DNA of 64,000 nt, taken from NCBI GenBank assembly GCA_034717495.1, contig JAYELL010000071.1:1-64000 (forward strand), in the 5' to 3' direction. How positions within the stretch are numbered: position 1 is the stretch's first letter; every line of letters starts with the position of its first letter. A program made the position numbers and the translations under genes. The notes under the pieces are model-generated. The model saw only the letters and a list, made by a program, of their open reading frames with translations, did not search any database and was not told the origin of the DNA. Shown here one piece after another: positions 23,254 through 32,197 of the stretch. Source of the DNA: Chloroflexota bacterium. Lineage in GTDB: Bacteria; Chloroflexota; Anaerolineae; JAAEKA01.

Positions 23254-24618
23254 TCATTGAGACTCGGCTTCCACAAACACGACGTCAGCCGGAACGCCCG
23301 GTTTGAGCTTGTGGGATTCATTGGATAGGGTGATCTTGATGGCATAGACAAGGCTCACGCGCTCCTCCTGGGTTTGGACGTTTTTGGGAGTAAACTCGGC
23401 CTCGTTGCTGATGTGCGTAATGAACCCCTGGAACACCTCCTGGGGATGGCTGTCCACTGTCACCTCGACCCTCTGCCCCTCTCGTAGACGACCATAATCG
23501 GACGCCGCCACGTATACCGTCAACCTTAGCTCATCCAGGTCAGCGACAGTCAACAAGGCGATTCCGGGAATAGCGACTTCACCCTGATAGGCTGTTTTCT
23601 TCACGACCACGCCGTCGATGGGCGAACCGATAGTGAACTTTTTTGCCTGGGTCGCCAGCGTATCCAATTGCGTGCGGGCCTGGTCCCGGCGGGCTTCTAG
23701 AACGCTGATTTGGGCTTCCGGAATAGGCGCGCCCAATTGCTCCAGCCTGGCTTGTGCTACCTCAACTGCGGCGACTTTGGCATGGTAATTGGCCTCTGCC
23801 TGGGCAACGAGCAATTGGGCCTGGAGCGGCTCCCCCTTCAGTTGTGTCAGGGTATCGAGCTTGCGCACAGCCGATGCATGGGCGGCTTCAGCGCCTTCCC
23901 AGGTGATGTATCCTTGCCAGAGATCCATGGTGGCCAGATTCCAATCGGCGGAGACCTGGTAGTCGTTCCCGATCGGATATTCTTGATATAGATCCCAATA
24001 TTCTCTGGCGACATCCTCCTGCAAGTCGATGGCGTCCCGCAGGTACGCGGCCTGCTCCATCTGGAGACGGGTAATCTGAACCTGGCTGCTGGCAGCGTCG
24101 ATCTGCGCTTCCATTTGCTGGGGGGTATCGCGCAGGAGAATGGCATCTTGCCAGGCCTGTTCGGCAGCGTCGCGTTGGGCTTCGGCCGAGGCGATGGCGG
24201 CTTCAGCCACAGCGATCGCTTCCGATGGCGTCCCAGCCTCGAGTTGATCCAACTGGGCCTCGGCCAGAGCGATCCGCGCTTCGATCTGTTCTTTCTGAGC
24301 GCCAAGAACAGAGTCTTCGAGAAAGACCACGGGTTGCCCCTGCGTCACCGCATCTCCTTTTTCGACGGCCAGGCGCTCGATACGTCCGCCGGTTTCAGAA
24401 GCGATTGGAACTTCGTGGGCTTCGATAAACCCGGAGGCAGTCAGGAGCAGTTCTTCTTTCTGCTCGTCGGTTTGCAGAACCTCTACGCCCTCCAGACCGA
24501 AATCGACCAACACCTGCTGCCACTCTTCAGGGTTATTCGAGAAGTACCAATAGCCGGCAGCGCCAGCGATGACCATAATGAGTAGCAAAATCAATAGGGG
24601 GAGGAGTTTGGATTTCAT
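23254..24618 (-). CDS. HlyD-family periplasmic adaptor (first copy)
   Basis: The 454-residue adaptor has an N-terminal anchor (LLPLLILLLIMVIAGAAGYW), a short acidic extension, the lipoyl half ETGGRIERLAVEKGDAVTQG, a long coiled-coil region (about residues 115-320), the second half SPIDGVVVKKTAYQGEVAIP, and the barrel domain with RLTVYVAASDYGRLREGQ. Both adaptors share the C-terminal FITHISNEAEFTPKNVQ-type motif (FIANEAEFTPQNVQ in the other), which is typical of YbhG-type adaptors. It starts 12 bases after the second ATPase and belongs to the same operon. Two adaptors may form mixed rings or serve different substrates. Confidence 0.87.
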   Translation of the reverse strand: MKSKLLPLLILLLIMVIAGAAGYWYFSNNPEEWQQVLVDFGLEGVEVLQTDEQKEELLLTASGFIEAHEVPIASETGGRIERLAVEKGDAVTQGQPVVFLEDSVLGAQKEQIEARIALAEAQLDQLEAGTPSEAIAVAEAAIASAEAQRDAAEQAWQDAILLRDTPQQMEAQIDAASSQVQITRLQMEQAAYLRDAIDLQEDVAREYWDLYQEYPIGNDYQVSADWNLATMDLWQGYITWEGAEAAHASAVRKLDTLTQLKGEPLQAQLLVAQAEANYHAKVAAVEVAQARLEQLGAPIPEAQISVLEARRDQARTQLDTLATQAKKFTIGSPIDGVVVKKTAYQGEVAIPGIALLTVADLDELRLTVYVAASDYGRLREGQRVEVTVDSHPQEVFQGFITHISNEAEFTPKNVQTQEERVSLVYAIKITLSNESHKLKPGVPADVVFVEAESQ

Positions 24619-24630
24619 GGATTAATCTTC

Positions 24631-25569
24631 CTAACGAACACTGGCGATAAAAACATCTTCCAACGATGGGACAATGCGATCGATCGACTGTACCGGGATT
24701 TGTTCGTCAGCAAGGGCCTGGGCGATGCGTTCGCTTTGCGCTTTGGCGTCAGCGTCTTGGGTCGTCACGACATGGATCTGAGCGCCGTACAATGCAACTT
24801 CTGCAAACAGGTCCATCTCACGCAAGATATGGATCGCCTTATCGGGTGTGGCGCAATCAATTTCCAACACCTCGCCGGGCATGCGGGTTTCCTTGATTTC
24901 TTGCGGTGATCCCTGGGCTACCAGACGCCCACGTTGGATGAAAGCCAGATTTTGGCAATGCTCCGCTTCATCCATGTAGTGGGTGGTGATGAAATGGGTT
25001 GTACCCCCTTCGGCCAACTCGTAGAGCAGGTCCCAGAAGGCGCGGCGGGAAATGGGATCCACGCCTGCGGTGGGCTCGTCCAGAAACAACATGTCGGGTG
25101 AGTGAATGATGGCCGTGCCCAGGGCCAGGCGTTGTTTCCAGCCGCCAGACAGATTCCTGGTCAATTCCCGCTCGCGACCCTCCAATCCGGCCATGTGCAG
25201 GATGTATTCTTTGCGTTGGCGCAGCCGTTTTCCGCTGACGCCGTAGATGCCGCCGAAGAAGTTGAGATTCTCCTCAACCTTCATGTCGTTGTAGAGGCTG
25301 AATTTCTGGCTCATGTAGCCGATACGCTGCCTGATTTCACCGATCTGGCGGACGGTGTCAAAGCCCAGGACGGAAGCAGTGCCTTCGGTGGGACGCAGCA
25401 AACCCAGTAGCATGCGCATGGTGGTTGTCTTCCCGGCGCCGTTGGGGCCTAAGAAGCCGAAGATCTCGCCGCGGGGATTGGCCAGATTCACACGATCCAC
25501 CGCCACAAAGTCGCCGAATTTCTTGGTGAGGTCTTTCGTCTCGACAGCCAGCGCTCCAGAGTCTGTCAT
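24631..25569 (-). CDS. ABC transporter ATP-binding protein (YbhF-like, second)
   Basis: The 312-residue ATPase has Walker A GPNGAGKTT, Q-loop YMSQKFSLYNDM, signature LSGGWKQRLALG, Walker B MLFLDEPTAGVDP, and the H-loop His in FITTHYMDEAEH. The C-terminal about 80 residues are the extension typical of drug/antibiotic exporters. Its ATG overlaps the stop of the preceding ATPase by four bases. In E. coli YbhF two such domains are fused in one chain; here they are separate genes. Substrate inferred as a drug or cationic compound from family only. Confidence 0.93.
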   Translation of the reverse strand: MTDSGALAVETKDLTKKFGDFVAVDRVNLANPRGEIFGFLGPNGAGKTTTMRMLLGLLRPTEGTASVLGFDTVRQIGEIRQRIGYMSQKFSLYNDMKVEENLNFFGGIYGVSGKRLRQRKEYILHMAGLEGRERELTRNLSGGWKQRLALGTAIIHSPDMLFLDEPTAGVDPISRRAFWDLLYELAEGGTTHFITTHYMDEAEHCQNLAFIQRGRLVAQGSPQEIKETRMPGEVLEIDCATPDKAIHILREMDLFAEVALYGAQIHVVTTQDADAKAQSERIAQALADEQIPVQSIDRIVPSLEDVFIASVR

Positions 25570-26564
25570 GATTCATCCTCCCCCTGTTCTTCTCTCTGCC
25601 GCTGTGCTTCTTCCCGCCGCACCAGCGAGATGAACGCTTGCTCCATGCGAGGTTTGGTGGTGCGCATGTTGCGAACATCGATTCCCGCCTGGTTCAGCGC
25701 CGCCACAATGGCATTCTGGCGCGTAGCCGCTTGATCGACGAAAACATGCAGCAGATCGCCGTAGGTCTGAACCTCCAGCACGCCGGACAGGGGCTCGACC
25801 ACCGCCTTCGCTTGCCGTAACATGCCAACGCTGCGGCTCGAGTCAGAAACAGGTTTGAACTCCAGCAATTGGCCGGGAAGAAGACTTTTGATGGCCGCAG
25901 GTGTGTCGCACTCGATCAGGTGGCCTCTGAACATCAATCCAACGCGCGAGCAGCGCTCCGCTTCATCCATGTAGGGTGTACTGACCAGAATCGTGACGCC
26001 CTGGATATGCAACTCGGTGAGGATGTCCCAGAATTCGCGGCGGGAAACAGGATCAACGCCGGTCGTTGGCTCGTCCAGGTAGAGGATGTCCGGTTCGTGG
26101 ATGAGCGCGCATGCCAGGGCCAGCTTCTTCTTCATCCCGCCCGACAGGTGTCCGGCCCGCCGGTCGGTGAATTCGGTCAGGCGGGCGAACGCCAACAGCT
26201 TCTGGATGCGCTGGCGGCGCACTTGGCCCCGCACCGAAAAGACATCGGCGAAGAAGTTGAGGTTTTCGATCACGCTCAGGTCGTTGTACATGCTGAATTG
26301 CTGGGCCATGTAGCCGATGTAGGGCTTGATGGATTCACTCTCTTTCTTCGTGTCGTAACCCAGGACGGATGCGCTGCCGCTGGTGGGGTTCATGATGGCA
26401 ACCAGCATGCGGATGGTGGTCGTTTTGCCGGCGCCATCGGGCCCGACGAGACCGAACAACTCCCCTTTCTCAATAGCCAGATTCAGGCCATCCACGGCAA
26501 CTGTGTCGCCGAACTTCCTGACCAGCTCTTTTGTTTCGATGATGAAGCCGTTTTCGTTGGACAT
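25566..26564 (-). CDS. ABC transporter ATP-binding protein (YbhF-like, first)
   Basis: The 332-residue ATPase has Walker A GPDGAGKTT, YMAQQFSMYNDLSVIENLNF, signature LSGGMKKKLALA, Walker B ILYLDEPTTGVDP, and STPYMDEAERC, where the usual H-loop His of THYMDEAE is replaced by Pro (TPYMDEAE). That loss suggests a degenerate ATP site that works with the canonical partner ATPase encoded next. The start is MSNENGF at 26564, six bases after the permease stop; a longer frame to 27245 only shadows the permease. Confidence 0.9.
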   Translation of the reverse strand: MSNENGFIIETKELVRKFGDTVAVDGLNLAIEKGELFGLVGPDGAGKTTTIRMLVAIMNPTSGSASVLGYDTKKESESIKPYIGYMAQQFSMYNDLSVIENLNFFADVFSVRGQVRRQRIQKLLAFARLTEFTDRRAGHLSGGMKKKLALACALIHEPDILYLDEPTTGVDPVSRREFWDILTELHIQGVTILVSTPYMDEAERCSRVGLMFRGHLIECDTPAAIKSLLPGQLLEFKPVSDSSRSVGMLRQAKAVVEPLSGVLEVQTYGDLLHVFVDQAATRQNAIVAALNQAGIDVRNMRTTKPRMEQAFISLVRREEAQRQREEQGEDES

Positions 26565-26569
26565 TTGAG

Positions 26570-27700
26570 TCAGTCCCACTGCTGGCGACCGAGGAACCAG
26601 ATCGCGGTGGGGATGACGACGATGCCAATGGCTAATCCGGCCAGAATCTGCGGCCAGATCACATCCAGACCAACGCCTTTGAGCAAAATAGCCCTGAAGA
26701 TGATCATGAAATGGTAAATGGGAAAGATGTTGGCCAACTCCTGAAGCAGTGGGGGCATGTTTTCCACCGGCACGCCATAACCGGAGAAAAAGAATTCGAT
26801 CATCACCCACATGAAGGCCAGCAGCATGCCCTGGATCTGGGTGCGCGCCTGGGCCGAGATCATCAAGCCAATGCTGAGTTCGACGAAGAGGAAGATGGAG
26901 GCCGAGCCAAGTAGCAGTGCCCACGAGCCGCGCATGGGTACGCCAAAGCCGAACATGGCCACCAGCAGCATCAGGATGAAGCTGGTATAGGCCAAAATAA
27001 GAGGCGGAATGGCTTTGGCGACGATCAATTCGACACGGCGAATCGGCCCCACCATCAACTGCTCCAGGGTCCCCAGTTCTCGCTCGCGGGCAATGGAGAC
27101 AGATGCCAGCATCAAGCCGATGGCAAAGAGAATCAATCCCAGCTCTGAAGGCACGGTGTAAATCGATTTTTTTAGTTCTTCGTTGAAGCGCACCCGTGTT
27201 CGTGGCTGTACCAGGGACAGGACAAGCTCGTTCCCCCCCAGCCACTGGGTCAGGATGTCCAAGCCCTCCTTTTGCACAGTTCCTTCCAGGGCAGCCAATT
27301 CAGCCTGCGCCGCAATTGGATCGGAGCCATCCAGAATAAAGCCCAGGGTGGCGGTTTCGCCGGCAGGTGTGCTCAGTTTTTCTCCATACCCGACCGGAAT
27401 GATCAGGGCTCCGACCACATCGCCATTCTCCACCAGAGCATTGACGGCGTTGACGTCATCTAAATAATGGGTGAAGTCAAATGTCTCGGTGGTCGCCAAT
27501 TTGGCCAACAGTCTTCGACTGGCAGAGCTGCGGTCCAGATCAACAACGGCGGTGGGCAACTGATCGATGGGGGCTGCTGTGGACCAGGCGACCATCGACA
27601 TTTCCGCCAAAGGGCCAAATACCACAAACAGAATCAGAATGGGCAGACGAATGATCTGAATTAACTCTTTGACGATCAACGTCCAGGTGCGGCGGATCAT
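26570..27700 (-). CDS. ABC-2 type permease (YbhR/YbhS-like)
   Basis: The 376-residue permease has the ABC-2 layout: an N-terminal helix (LIVKELIQIIRLPILILFVV), a large extracytoplasmic domain of about 140 residues, and five C-terminal helices, with SIARERELGTLEQLMVGPI, the conserved EREMGT-like coupling segment before helix 2. It forms the membrane part of the exporter with the next permease and the two ATPases. It starts three bases after the upstream permease stop. Confidence 0.88.
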   Translation of the reverse strand: MIRRTWTLIVKELIQIIRLPILILFVVFGPLAEMSMVAWSTAAPIDQLPTAVVDLDRSSASRRLLAKLATTETFDFTHYLDDVNAVNALVENGDVVGALIIPVGYGEKLSTPAGETATLGFILDGSDPIAAQAELAALEGTVQKEGLDILTQWLGGNELVLSLVQPRTRVRFNEELKKSIYTVPSELGLILFAIGLMLASVSIARERELGTLEQLMVGPIRRVELIVAKAIPPLILAYTSFILMLLVAMFGFGVPMRGSWALLLGSASIFLFVELSIGLMISAQARTQIQGMLLAFMWVMIEFFFSGYGVPVENMPPLLQELANIFPIYHFMIIFRAILLKGVGLDVIWPQILAGLAIGIVVIPTAIWFLGRQQWD

Positions 27701-27703
27701 GCC

Positions 27704-28846
27704 TCAGCCTATCTTCTTCTTGAACAAGAGAATGGAGAACAGGGTCATGACCACGAAGACGCCCAACATGAGCGCTGCCTGGGGCCATAGCGCGTCCAAT
27801 CCCTGGCCCTTGATCATCAAACCCCGCACGATGGCGACAAAGGGTGTGGAGGGGATGAAAGACGCCTCCATCCTGACCATATCGGGAAAGGCGGAGACCG
27901 GGAAAAAAATACCGCTGAGAAAGAAGGCGGGGAAGATGAAGATAAGTAATCCGCCAATGGCAGCGGCGGCCTGTGTGGGCAGAAAGATGGAGATGAGCAG
28001 AGCCATACTGAAGGCGGCGAGGAAGAAGATGGTCGTCATAAACAAGAACAGCGGGAAACTGCCGCGGAAAGGCACGTCGAAAATGCTGACCGCAGCAGCG
28101 GCGCACAAGATGGCGCTGATAAGGCTGAAAAACACATAGGGAATGATCTTGCCGACCAACAACTCCCCCCGACTTAGAGGAGTGGCGAAGATAGCCTCCA
28201 AAGTGCCCAGCTCCTTTTCCCGCACCAGAGATGTCATCACGGCCAGCGCCGGCAGGTTAAGCACCAGGGCCAGGAGGGCGGGCACGATGCCGACCTGGTT
28301 ACTGAGGTTGGGGTTGTACCAGGTGCGGACTCGGAGATCGATGGGTTCCTTGATCGCCGCCAAAGCGCCTGTCCCAGCCTGTCTGCTGAGTATCTCGATC
28401 GCCACATCGTAGCCAAAAACCATGCTGCGGCTGAGGATGTGGTTCATGGCGAACTCGGCTGTTGCCGGGTCGGTTCCATCCACCAGCAACTGGATATCGG
28501 TCGGCCGGCCCGCCTGGAGCGATTCGGAGAATTCTGGCGGGATGACGATCACGGCCTTGACCAGACTGCGGTCGAACCAGTCCTCGATCTGGGCGTAGCT
28601 CTCTGCCGGTTGGCCCACCACCAAATCCTGGCTATTCGAGAGCATCGTCACATAATCCCGTGAGTAGACGCCCCGGTCGTAGTTGAGCAGCGTGATGGGA
28701 ACCTCTTTGATGTCAACTGCCAGCGCATAGGCGAAGATGATCATCAGGATAACCGGAATGAGCAGGAGTAATAAGAAGGTGGTGCGGTCGCGCAGGATGT
28801 GACGCGTTTCCTTCATCATCACGGCGTAGGTCTTTGCCAGACTCAT
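27704..28846 (-). CDS. ABC-2 type permease (YbhS/YbhR-like)
   Basis: The 380-residue permease starts MSLAKTYAVMMKETRHILRD and has an N-terminal helix (FLLLLLIPVILMIIFAYALA), a large external loop and a C-terminal helix bundle with SLVREKELGTLEAIFATPLS, the ABC-2 coupling motif. Start 28846 is chosen because it overlaps the tetR stop by four bases and gives the normal length; the longer frame to 28924 would lie inside tetR. It pairs with the permease at 26570-27700. Confidence 0.88.
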   Translation of the reverse strand: MSLAKTYAVMMKETRHILRDRTTFLLLLLIPVILMIIFAYALAVDIKEVPITLLNYDRGVYSRDYVTMLSNSQDLVVGQPAESYAQIEDWFDRSLVKAVIVIPPEFSESLQAGRPTDIQLLVDGTDPATAEFAMNHILSRSMVFGYDVAIEILSRQAGTGALAAIKEPIDLRVRTWYNPNLSNQVGIVPALLALVLNLPALAVMTSLVREKELGTLEAIFATPLSRGELLVGKIIPYVFFSLISAILCAAAAVSIFDVPFRGSFPLFLFMTTIFFLAAFSMALLISIFLPTQAAAAIGGLLIFIFPAFFLSGIFFPVSAFPDMVRMEASFIPSTPFVAIVRGLMIKGQGLDALWPQAALMLGVFVVMTLFSILLFKKKIG

Positions 28847-29475
28847 GGCTGTGGCTCCCGCCCAGGTTCTGCACAGAGACCAGCCAGGAACATCTCGGAG
28901 AAGAATTCGGCCACGCCGCGCCAATCGAACTGATCAGCCAGGATTGGTCTGTATAAAAACAAGCCATCTCCCGCGGCCATGAATGTGATGGCGACATTGC
29001 GGGCATTGACTGGCTTGAATTCACCGCTGGCCACCCCTTGCTCGACGATGGCGGCAATCGCGTCGACCAAAGGCATCATCATCTCCTGAAGCGCTTCGGT
29101 GACTTCGGCATCGTGACGCGTCTCGGCATAGAAGTCGATAAAGACGTTGATCAACGCATCTTCGGTATCCATGATCTCGACAAACAGAGCCAAGAGCGTT
29201 TTGATTTGGTCTGCCGCGGTGGGAGCCTGCTGAGCCGCCCCCATCATCTCCCCCACCATTTGCTTGAAGTACCACTCCGCCACTGAGATGAGGATGGCCT
29301 TCTTGTTCTTGTAGTGCCAGTACAGGCTTCCCTTGCTCATGCCGCTCTCGGCCACAATATCATCCATCGTGGTCAGGTAATAGCCTTTGCGAGAGAAACA
29401 TACGGTGGCGGCCTGAAGGATCTGATCCCGGCGCGCGGCCATGCGCGCTTCCTTTTTTCCTGCTGTCGAAGTCAT
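28843..29475 (-). CDS. TetR/AcrR-family regulator of the efflux operon
   Basis: The 210-residue regulator has the TetR HTH at residues 14-60: RRDQILQAATVCFSRKGYYL, then TTMDDIVAESGMSKGSLYWH and YKNKKAILISV. The C-terminal ligand domain is typical in length and contains a hydrophobic MetLeu-rich pocket. It is the second gene in the operon and overlaps the next permease, like CecR with ybhGFSR. The perfect palindrome at 29798-29823 beside the operon promoter is its likely operator, so it should repress its own operon until a ligand binds. Confidence 0.9.
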   Translation of the reverse strand: MTSTAGKKEARMAARRDQILQAATVCFSRKGYYLTTMDDIVAESGMSKGSLYWHYKNKKAILISVAEWYFKQMVGEMMGAAQQAPTAADQIKTLLALFVEIMDTEDALINVFIDFYAETRHDAEVTEALQEMMMPLVDAIAAIVEQGVASGEFKPVNARNVAITFMAAGDGLFLYRPILADQFDWRGVAEFFSEMFLAGLCAEPGREPQP

Positions 29476-29481
29476 CTGAAT

Positions 29482-29763
29482 CTATCTGTTTTTGATGTAG
29501 CGCATCAGCCAGAGCACGAGCAATACGCCCAATAATGGTTCGATGATCGCCGCCAGGAACAGCATCAGTTGGCCCATGTTGGGAAACAGCGTCGGCACAA
29601 TGTACCAATCCATCAAGCCCACCACGATGGCTGTGGCCGCGCCGGCAATGAGATCGCCGTTCAATCCGTATGGACGGTCGCCCTTGAATAGGCTGGTGGC
29701 GTAGTAGCCCAGGCCGAGGCCCATGATGATCCAGATAGCGAAGAGGATAAGCAGACTACCCAT
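29482..29763 (-). CDS. Small multi-helix membrane protein (GlsB/YeaQ-like)
   Basis: The 93-residue protein has three hydrophobic helices (LLILFAIWIIMGLGLGYYAT; GDLIAGAATAIVVGLMDWYI; MLFLAAIIEPLLGVLLVLWL) with a short basic tail, as in GlsB/YeaQ/YmgE stress-response membrane proteins, although the glycine pattern is looser. The start at 29763 has GGAG seven bases upstream; a frame from 29787 would extend into the untranslated leader. It is the first gene behind the TetR operator and stops six bases before tetR. It may be a small accessory of the exporter. Confidence 0.7.
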   Translation of the reverse strand: MGSLLILFAIWIIMGLGLGYYATSLFKGDRPYGLNGDLIAGAATAIVVGLMDWYIVPTLFPNMGQLMLFLAAIIEPLLGVLLVLWLMRYIKNR

Positions 29764-29797
29764 TGTTACTCTCCTTCGAGACGCCAAGAGAAAAAAC

Positions 29798-29823
29798 TGC
29801 TAGACTGACCGGTCAGTCTAGCA
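29798..29823. promoter_or_regulatory. TetR operator: perfect 26-bp palindrome
   Basis: TGCTAGACTGACC followed directly by GGTCAGTCTAGCA, every base paired. The core GACTGACCGGTCAGTC is a common TetR-family target. It begins four bases after the -10 box (29827-29832 on the minus strand) and so covers the transcript start. Confidence 0.9.
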
Positions 29824-29826
29824 ACA

Positions 29827-29855
29827 ATAATACGCCCCAATGGCAGCATTGTCAA
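29827..29855 (-). promoter_or_regulatory. Promoter of the efflux operon
   Basis: On the minus strand: TTGACA (29850-29855), 17-base spacer, TATTAT (29827-29832). Near-consensus, with the TetR palindrome immediately downstream. Confidence 0.85.
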
Positions 29856-29856
29856 G

Positions 29857-29964
29857 ATGACTTTCGCCGGCGCCACGGATGATCGTCTCCATGGCCAGCG
29901 CGGCCAACAGCAATCCCAGGACGCGATCGGCAACCTCCAGGGCCTTGATGCTTTTCAGTGGGTT
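29857..29964 (-). pseudogene. Possible C-terminal scrap of a MarC-like membrane protein
   Basis: This minus-strand frame reads KALEVADRVLGLLLAALAME then TIIRGAGESH, which resembles the last helix of MarC/UPF0056 proteins (R-x-MGLILAALAVEFIIxG). The sequence before it does not resemble the family, and the frame ends in the promoter of the efflux operon. A remnant is more likely than a gene. Confidence 0.35.
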
Positions 29965-30042
29965 ACGAAAACGGGGAATTGCCACCACGGGAACCAAGGG
30001 GTAGAATATCAGTTGGCACTCTCTGCCAAATCCTGTGAAAGA

Positions 30043-32073
30043 ATGGCGCTGATGATGGATCCTGCACACAACGACGATACTGAACGCAAACTGCAACCGC
30101 TCCACCTGGGCGCCGCCTACTACCCCGAACACTGGCCCGAGGAACGTTGGCCCGAAGATGTTGCCCTGATGCAACGGGCCGGATTCAGCGTCGCTCGTTT
30201 GGGGGAGTTTGCCTGGTCGACCCTGGAGCCTGACGAGGGAGAGTTCGACTTCGATTGGCTCGACCGGGCCATCACCCTGCTGGCAGATCATGGAATTGCC
30301 ACCGTGCTGGGAACGCCCACAGCAGCGCCGCCCGCCTGGCTGATCTCCCGCTACCCGGACATTCTACCCATCGACGACAGGGGCCAGCAGGTTCAATTCG
30401 GCAATCGCACCCATTACTGTGTCAACTCGCCACAGTTTCACCGGGCAGCCGCTCGCATCGCTGAAAACATGGGCCGCCACTTCGGGGCCAATCCGCAGGT
30501 CATCGGCTGGCAATTGGACAATGAGTATAGCCGCATTTGCTACTGCGACCACTGCCGCCAGGTTTTTCAAAACTACCTGCGGGAACGTTTTGACACCCTC
30601 GATGCACTGAATGAGCGATGGTCAACCCGCTATTGGAGCCAGACCTACAGCGACTGGTTCCAGATTCCCCTGCCCATCGGGGATCATAATCCAGGCTTGC
30701 GCCTGGCTTTCCAGCAATTCATCACGGAGAGCTACCGGCGTTTCCAGCAGGTGCAACTGGCTGTCCTGTGCCCTCATCTACCCGATGGCATTTGGGTGAC
30801 CCACAACTTCATGAAGTGGTTTGATGGCTACGACCATTACATCCTGAGCGAGGATCTGGACCTGGCATCCTGGGATTGGTATGTCAGCACCGGGCACAAC
30901 GACTTCCGGGAGTCCGGGGCAGCCCACGACCTGGTGCGGGGTTACAAGCGCAAGAACTTCTGGTTGATGGAAACCCAACCGGGCAGCGTGAACTGGGGCG
31001 GAATCAACAAGGCGCTCAATCGAGCTGAGACCCGTCTGCTGGCGTGGCACGCGGTGGCCCACGGCGCCGATGCCATACTCTACTGGCAGTGGCGATCTGC
31101 CCTGGGCGGGCAGGAACAACTCCATGGAACCCTGGTTGATCAGTCAGGGAAACCCCGGCCTCTATATGATGAAGTGCGCTGGATCGGCCATGAGTTCTCC
31201 CAGGTCGGCCATTTGCTGGCAGGCTCCACGATCAAATCCCAGGTGGCAATCCTGCACGATTTCGACAGTCGTTGGTCTATGCAGTGGCAACCCCACCACC
31301 GGGATTTCGACTACGTCGAACACCTGCTGCACTATTATCGCCCGCTGGCAGCGCACAACGTGGGCGTCGACATCCTGTCGGCCGATGCCGAGTTAGACGA
31401 CTACCGCCTGGTGATCGTACCGGCGTTGACCATCGTAACCGCCGAAGGTGCAGAAAGGCTGCGCCAGCATGTCAAGCGGGGTGGTTATCTGGTACTGACC
31501 CTTCGGACTGGAATCAGGGACCGCTACAATGCCCTGTTGCCCATGCGACCACCGGCGGGATTGACGGAACTGGCGGGGGTGGAGGTCGAGGAATACTTCG
31601 CCCTGGAAAAACCGATTCCTGTGGAGGGCAATCTGGTGAGCGGCAAGGCCCATATCTGGGCCGAACGAATCACACTGCTCAACGATTCGTCGGTTGTGTC
31701 CATGCGATTCGGGGTCTCCAACGGATGGCTGGATGGCCAACCCGCGGTCACGGTTACCCCCCATGGCCGTGGCATGGTCTACTATTTCGCCGCCTATCTC
31801 GACGAGACTTCTCAGGCAAAATTCATGGGACACATCGCCCGCACTGCGCTGGTACGCTCCAAATGGAAGGCTCCCGCCGGCATCGAGGTGGCCCGGCGTG
31901 TAAGGCCAGACGGCCAGGAGATATGGATCGCCCTCAACCATGAGCTGATGAACCAGCGTTTGCCATTGCCATGGCCCGCCTACGATCATTTGCGCTGCTC
32001 CCGATTCGACGGGGAGCTAGCGCTGGGGCCCTATGCTGTGGCCCTCTTGACACAGATCAAGGACGACGCGTGA
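30043..32073 (+). CDS. GH42 beta-galactosidase
   Basis: The 676-residue protein is a full GH42 enzyme. The TIM barrel begins GAAYYPEHWPEERW, has the acid/base Glu161 in WQLDNEY followed by zinc-site cysteines (CYCDHC), and the nucleophile Glu310 in LMETQPG. The trimerisation (flavodoxin-like) domain spans about 385-600, and a short beta domain ends the chain. It hydrolyses beta-galactosides, often plant galactan fragments, in the cytoplasm as a trimer; no signal peptide is present. The start ATG 30043 is chosen over two nearby ATGs (30052, 30055); the open frame further upstream has no similarity. It is a lone gene, divergent from the efflux operon. Confidence 0.92.
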   Translation: MALMMDPAHNDDTERKLQPLHLGAAYYPEHWPEERWPEDVALMQRAGFSVARLGEFAWSTLEPDEGEFDFDWLDRAITLLADHGIATVLGTPTAAPPAWLISRYPDILPIDDRGQQVQFGNRTHYCVNSPQFHRAAARIAENMGRHFGANPQVIGWQLDNEYSRICYCDHCRQVFQNYLRERFDTLDALNERWSTRYWSQTYSDWFQIPLPIGDHNPGLRLAFQQFITESYRRFQQVQLAVLCPHLPDGIWVTHNFMKWFDGYDHYILSEDLDLASWDWYVSTGHNDFRESGAAHDLVRGYKRKNFWLMETQPGSVNWGGINKALNRAETRLLAWHAVAHGADAILYWQWRSALGGQEQLHGTLVDQSGKPRPLYDEVRWIGHEFSQVGHLLAGSTIKSQVAILHDFDSRWSMQWQPHHRDFDYVEHLLHYYRPLAAHNVGVDILSADAELDDYRLVIVPALTIVTAEGAERLRQHVKRGGYLVLTLRTGIRDRYNALLPMRPPAGLTELAGVEVEEYFALEKPIPVEGNLVSGKAHIWAERITLLNDSSVVSMRFGVSNGWLDGQPAVTVTPHGRGMVYYFAAYLDETSQAKFMGHIARTALVRSKWKAPAGIEVARRVRPDGQEIWIALNHELMNQRLPLPWPAYDHLRCSRFDGELALGPYAVALLTQIKDDA

Positions 32074-32197
32074 TCTTCGCCCTCATCCAACGGGAATCCA
32101 CGCCAAAAACAAAGCAACATCCGAACGTTTAGCACATTCAGATGTTGCCATGTCAATTCCACGAAGCAAGCATCAGCGAAGATACAAAGACGTCGCC

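Noticed and set aside
26565-27245. Upstream extension of the first ABC ATPase to 559 residues
   Set aside because: The extra 226 residues shadow the permease; the ATPase starts MSNENGF at 26564.
29857-30042. Upstream extension of the GH42 gene
   Set aside because: The added residues do not resemble GH42, and the segment overlaps the region before the efflux promoter; the enzyme starts at 30043.
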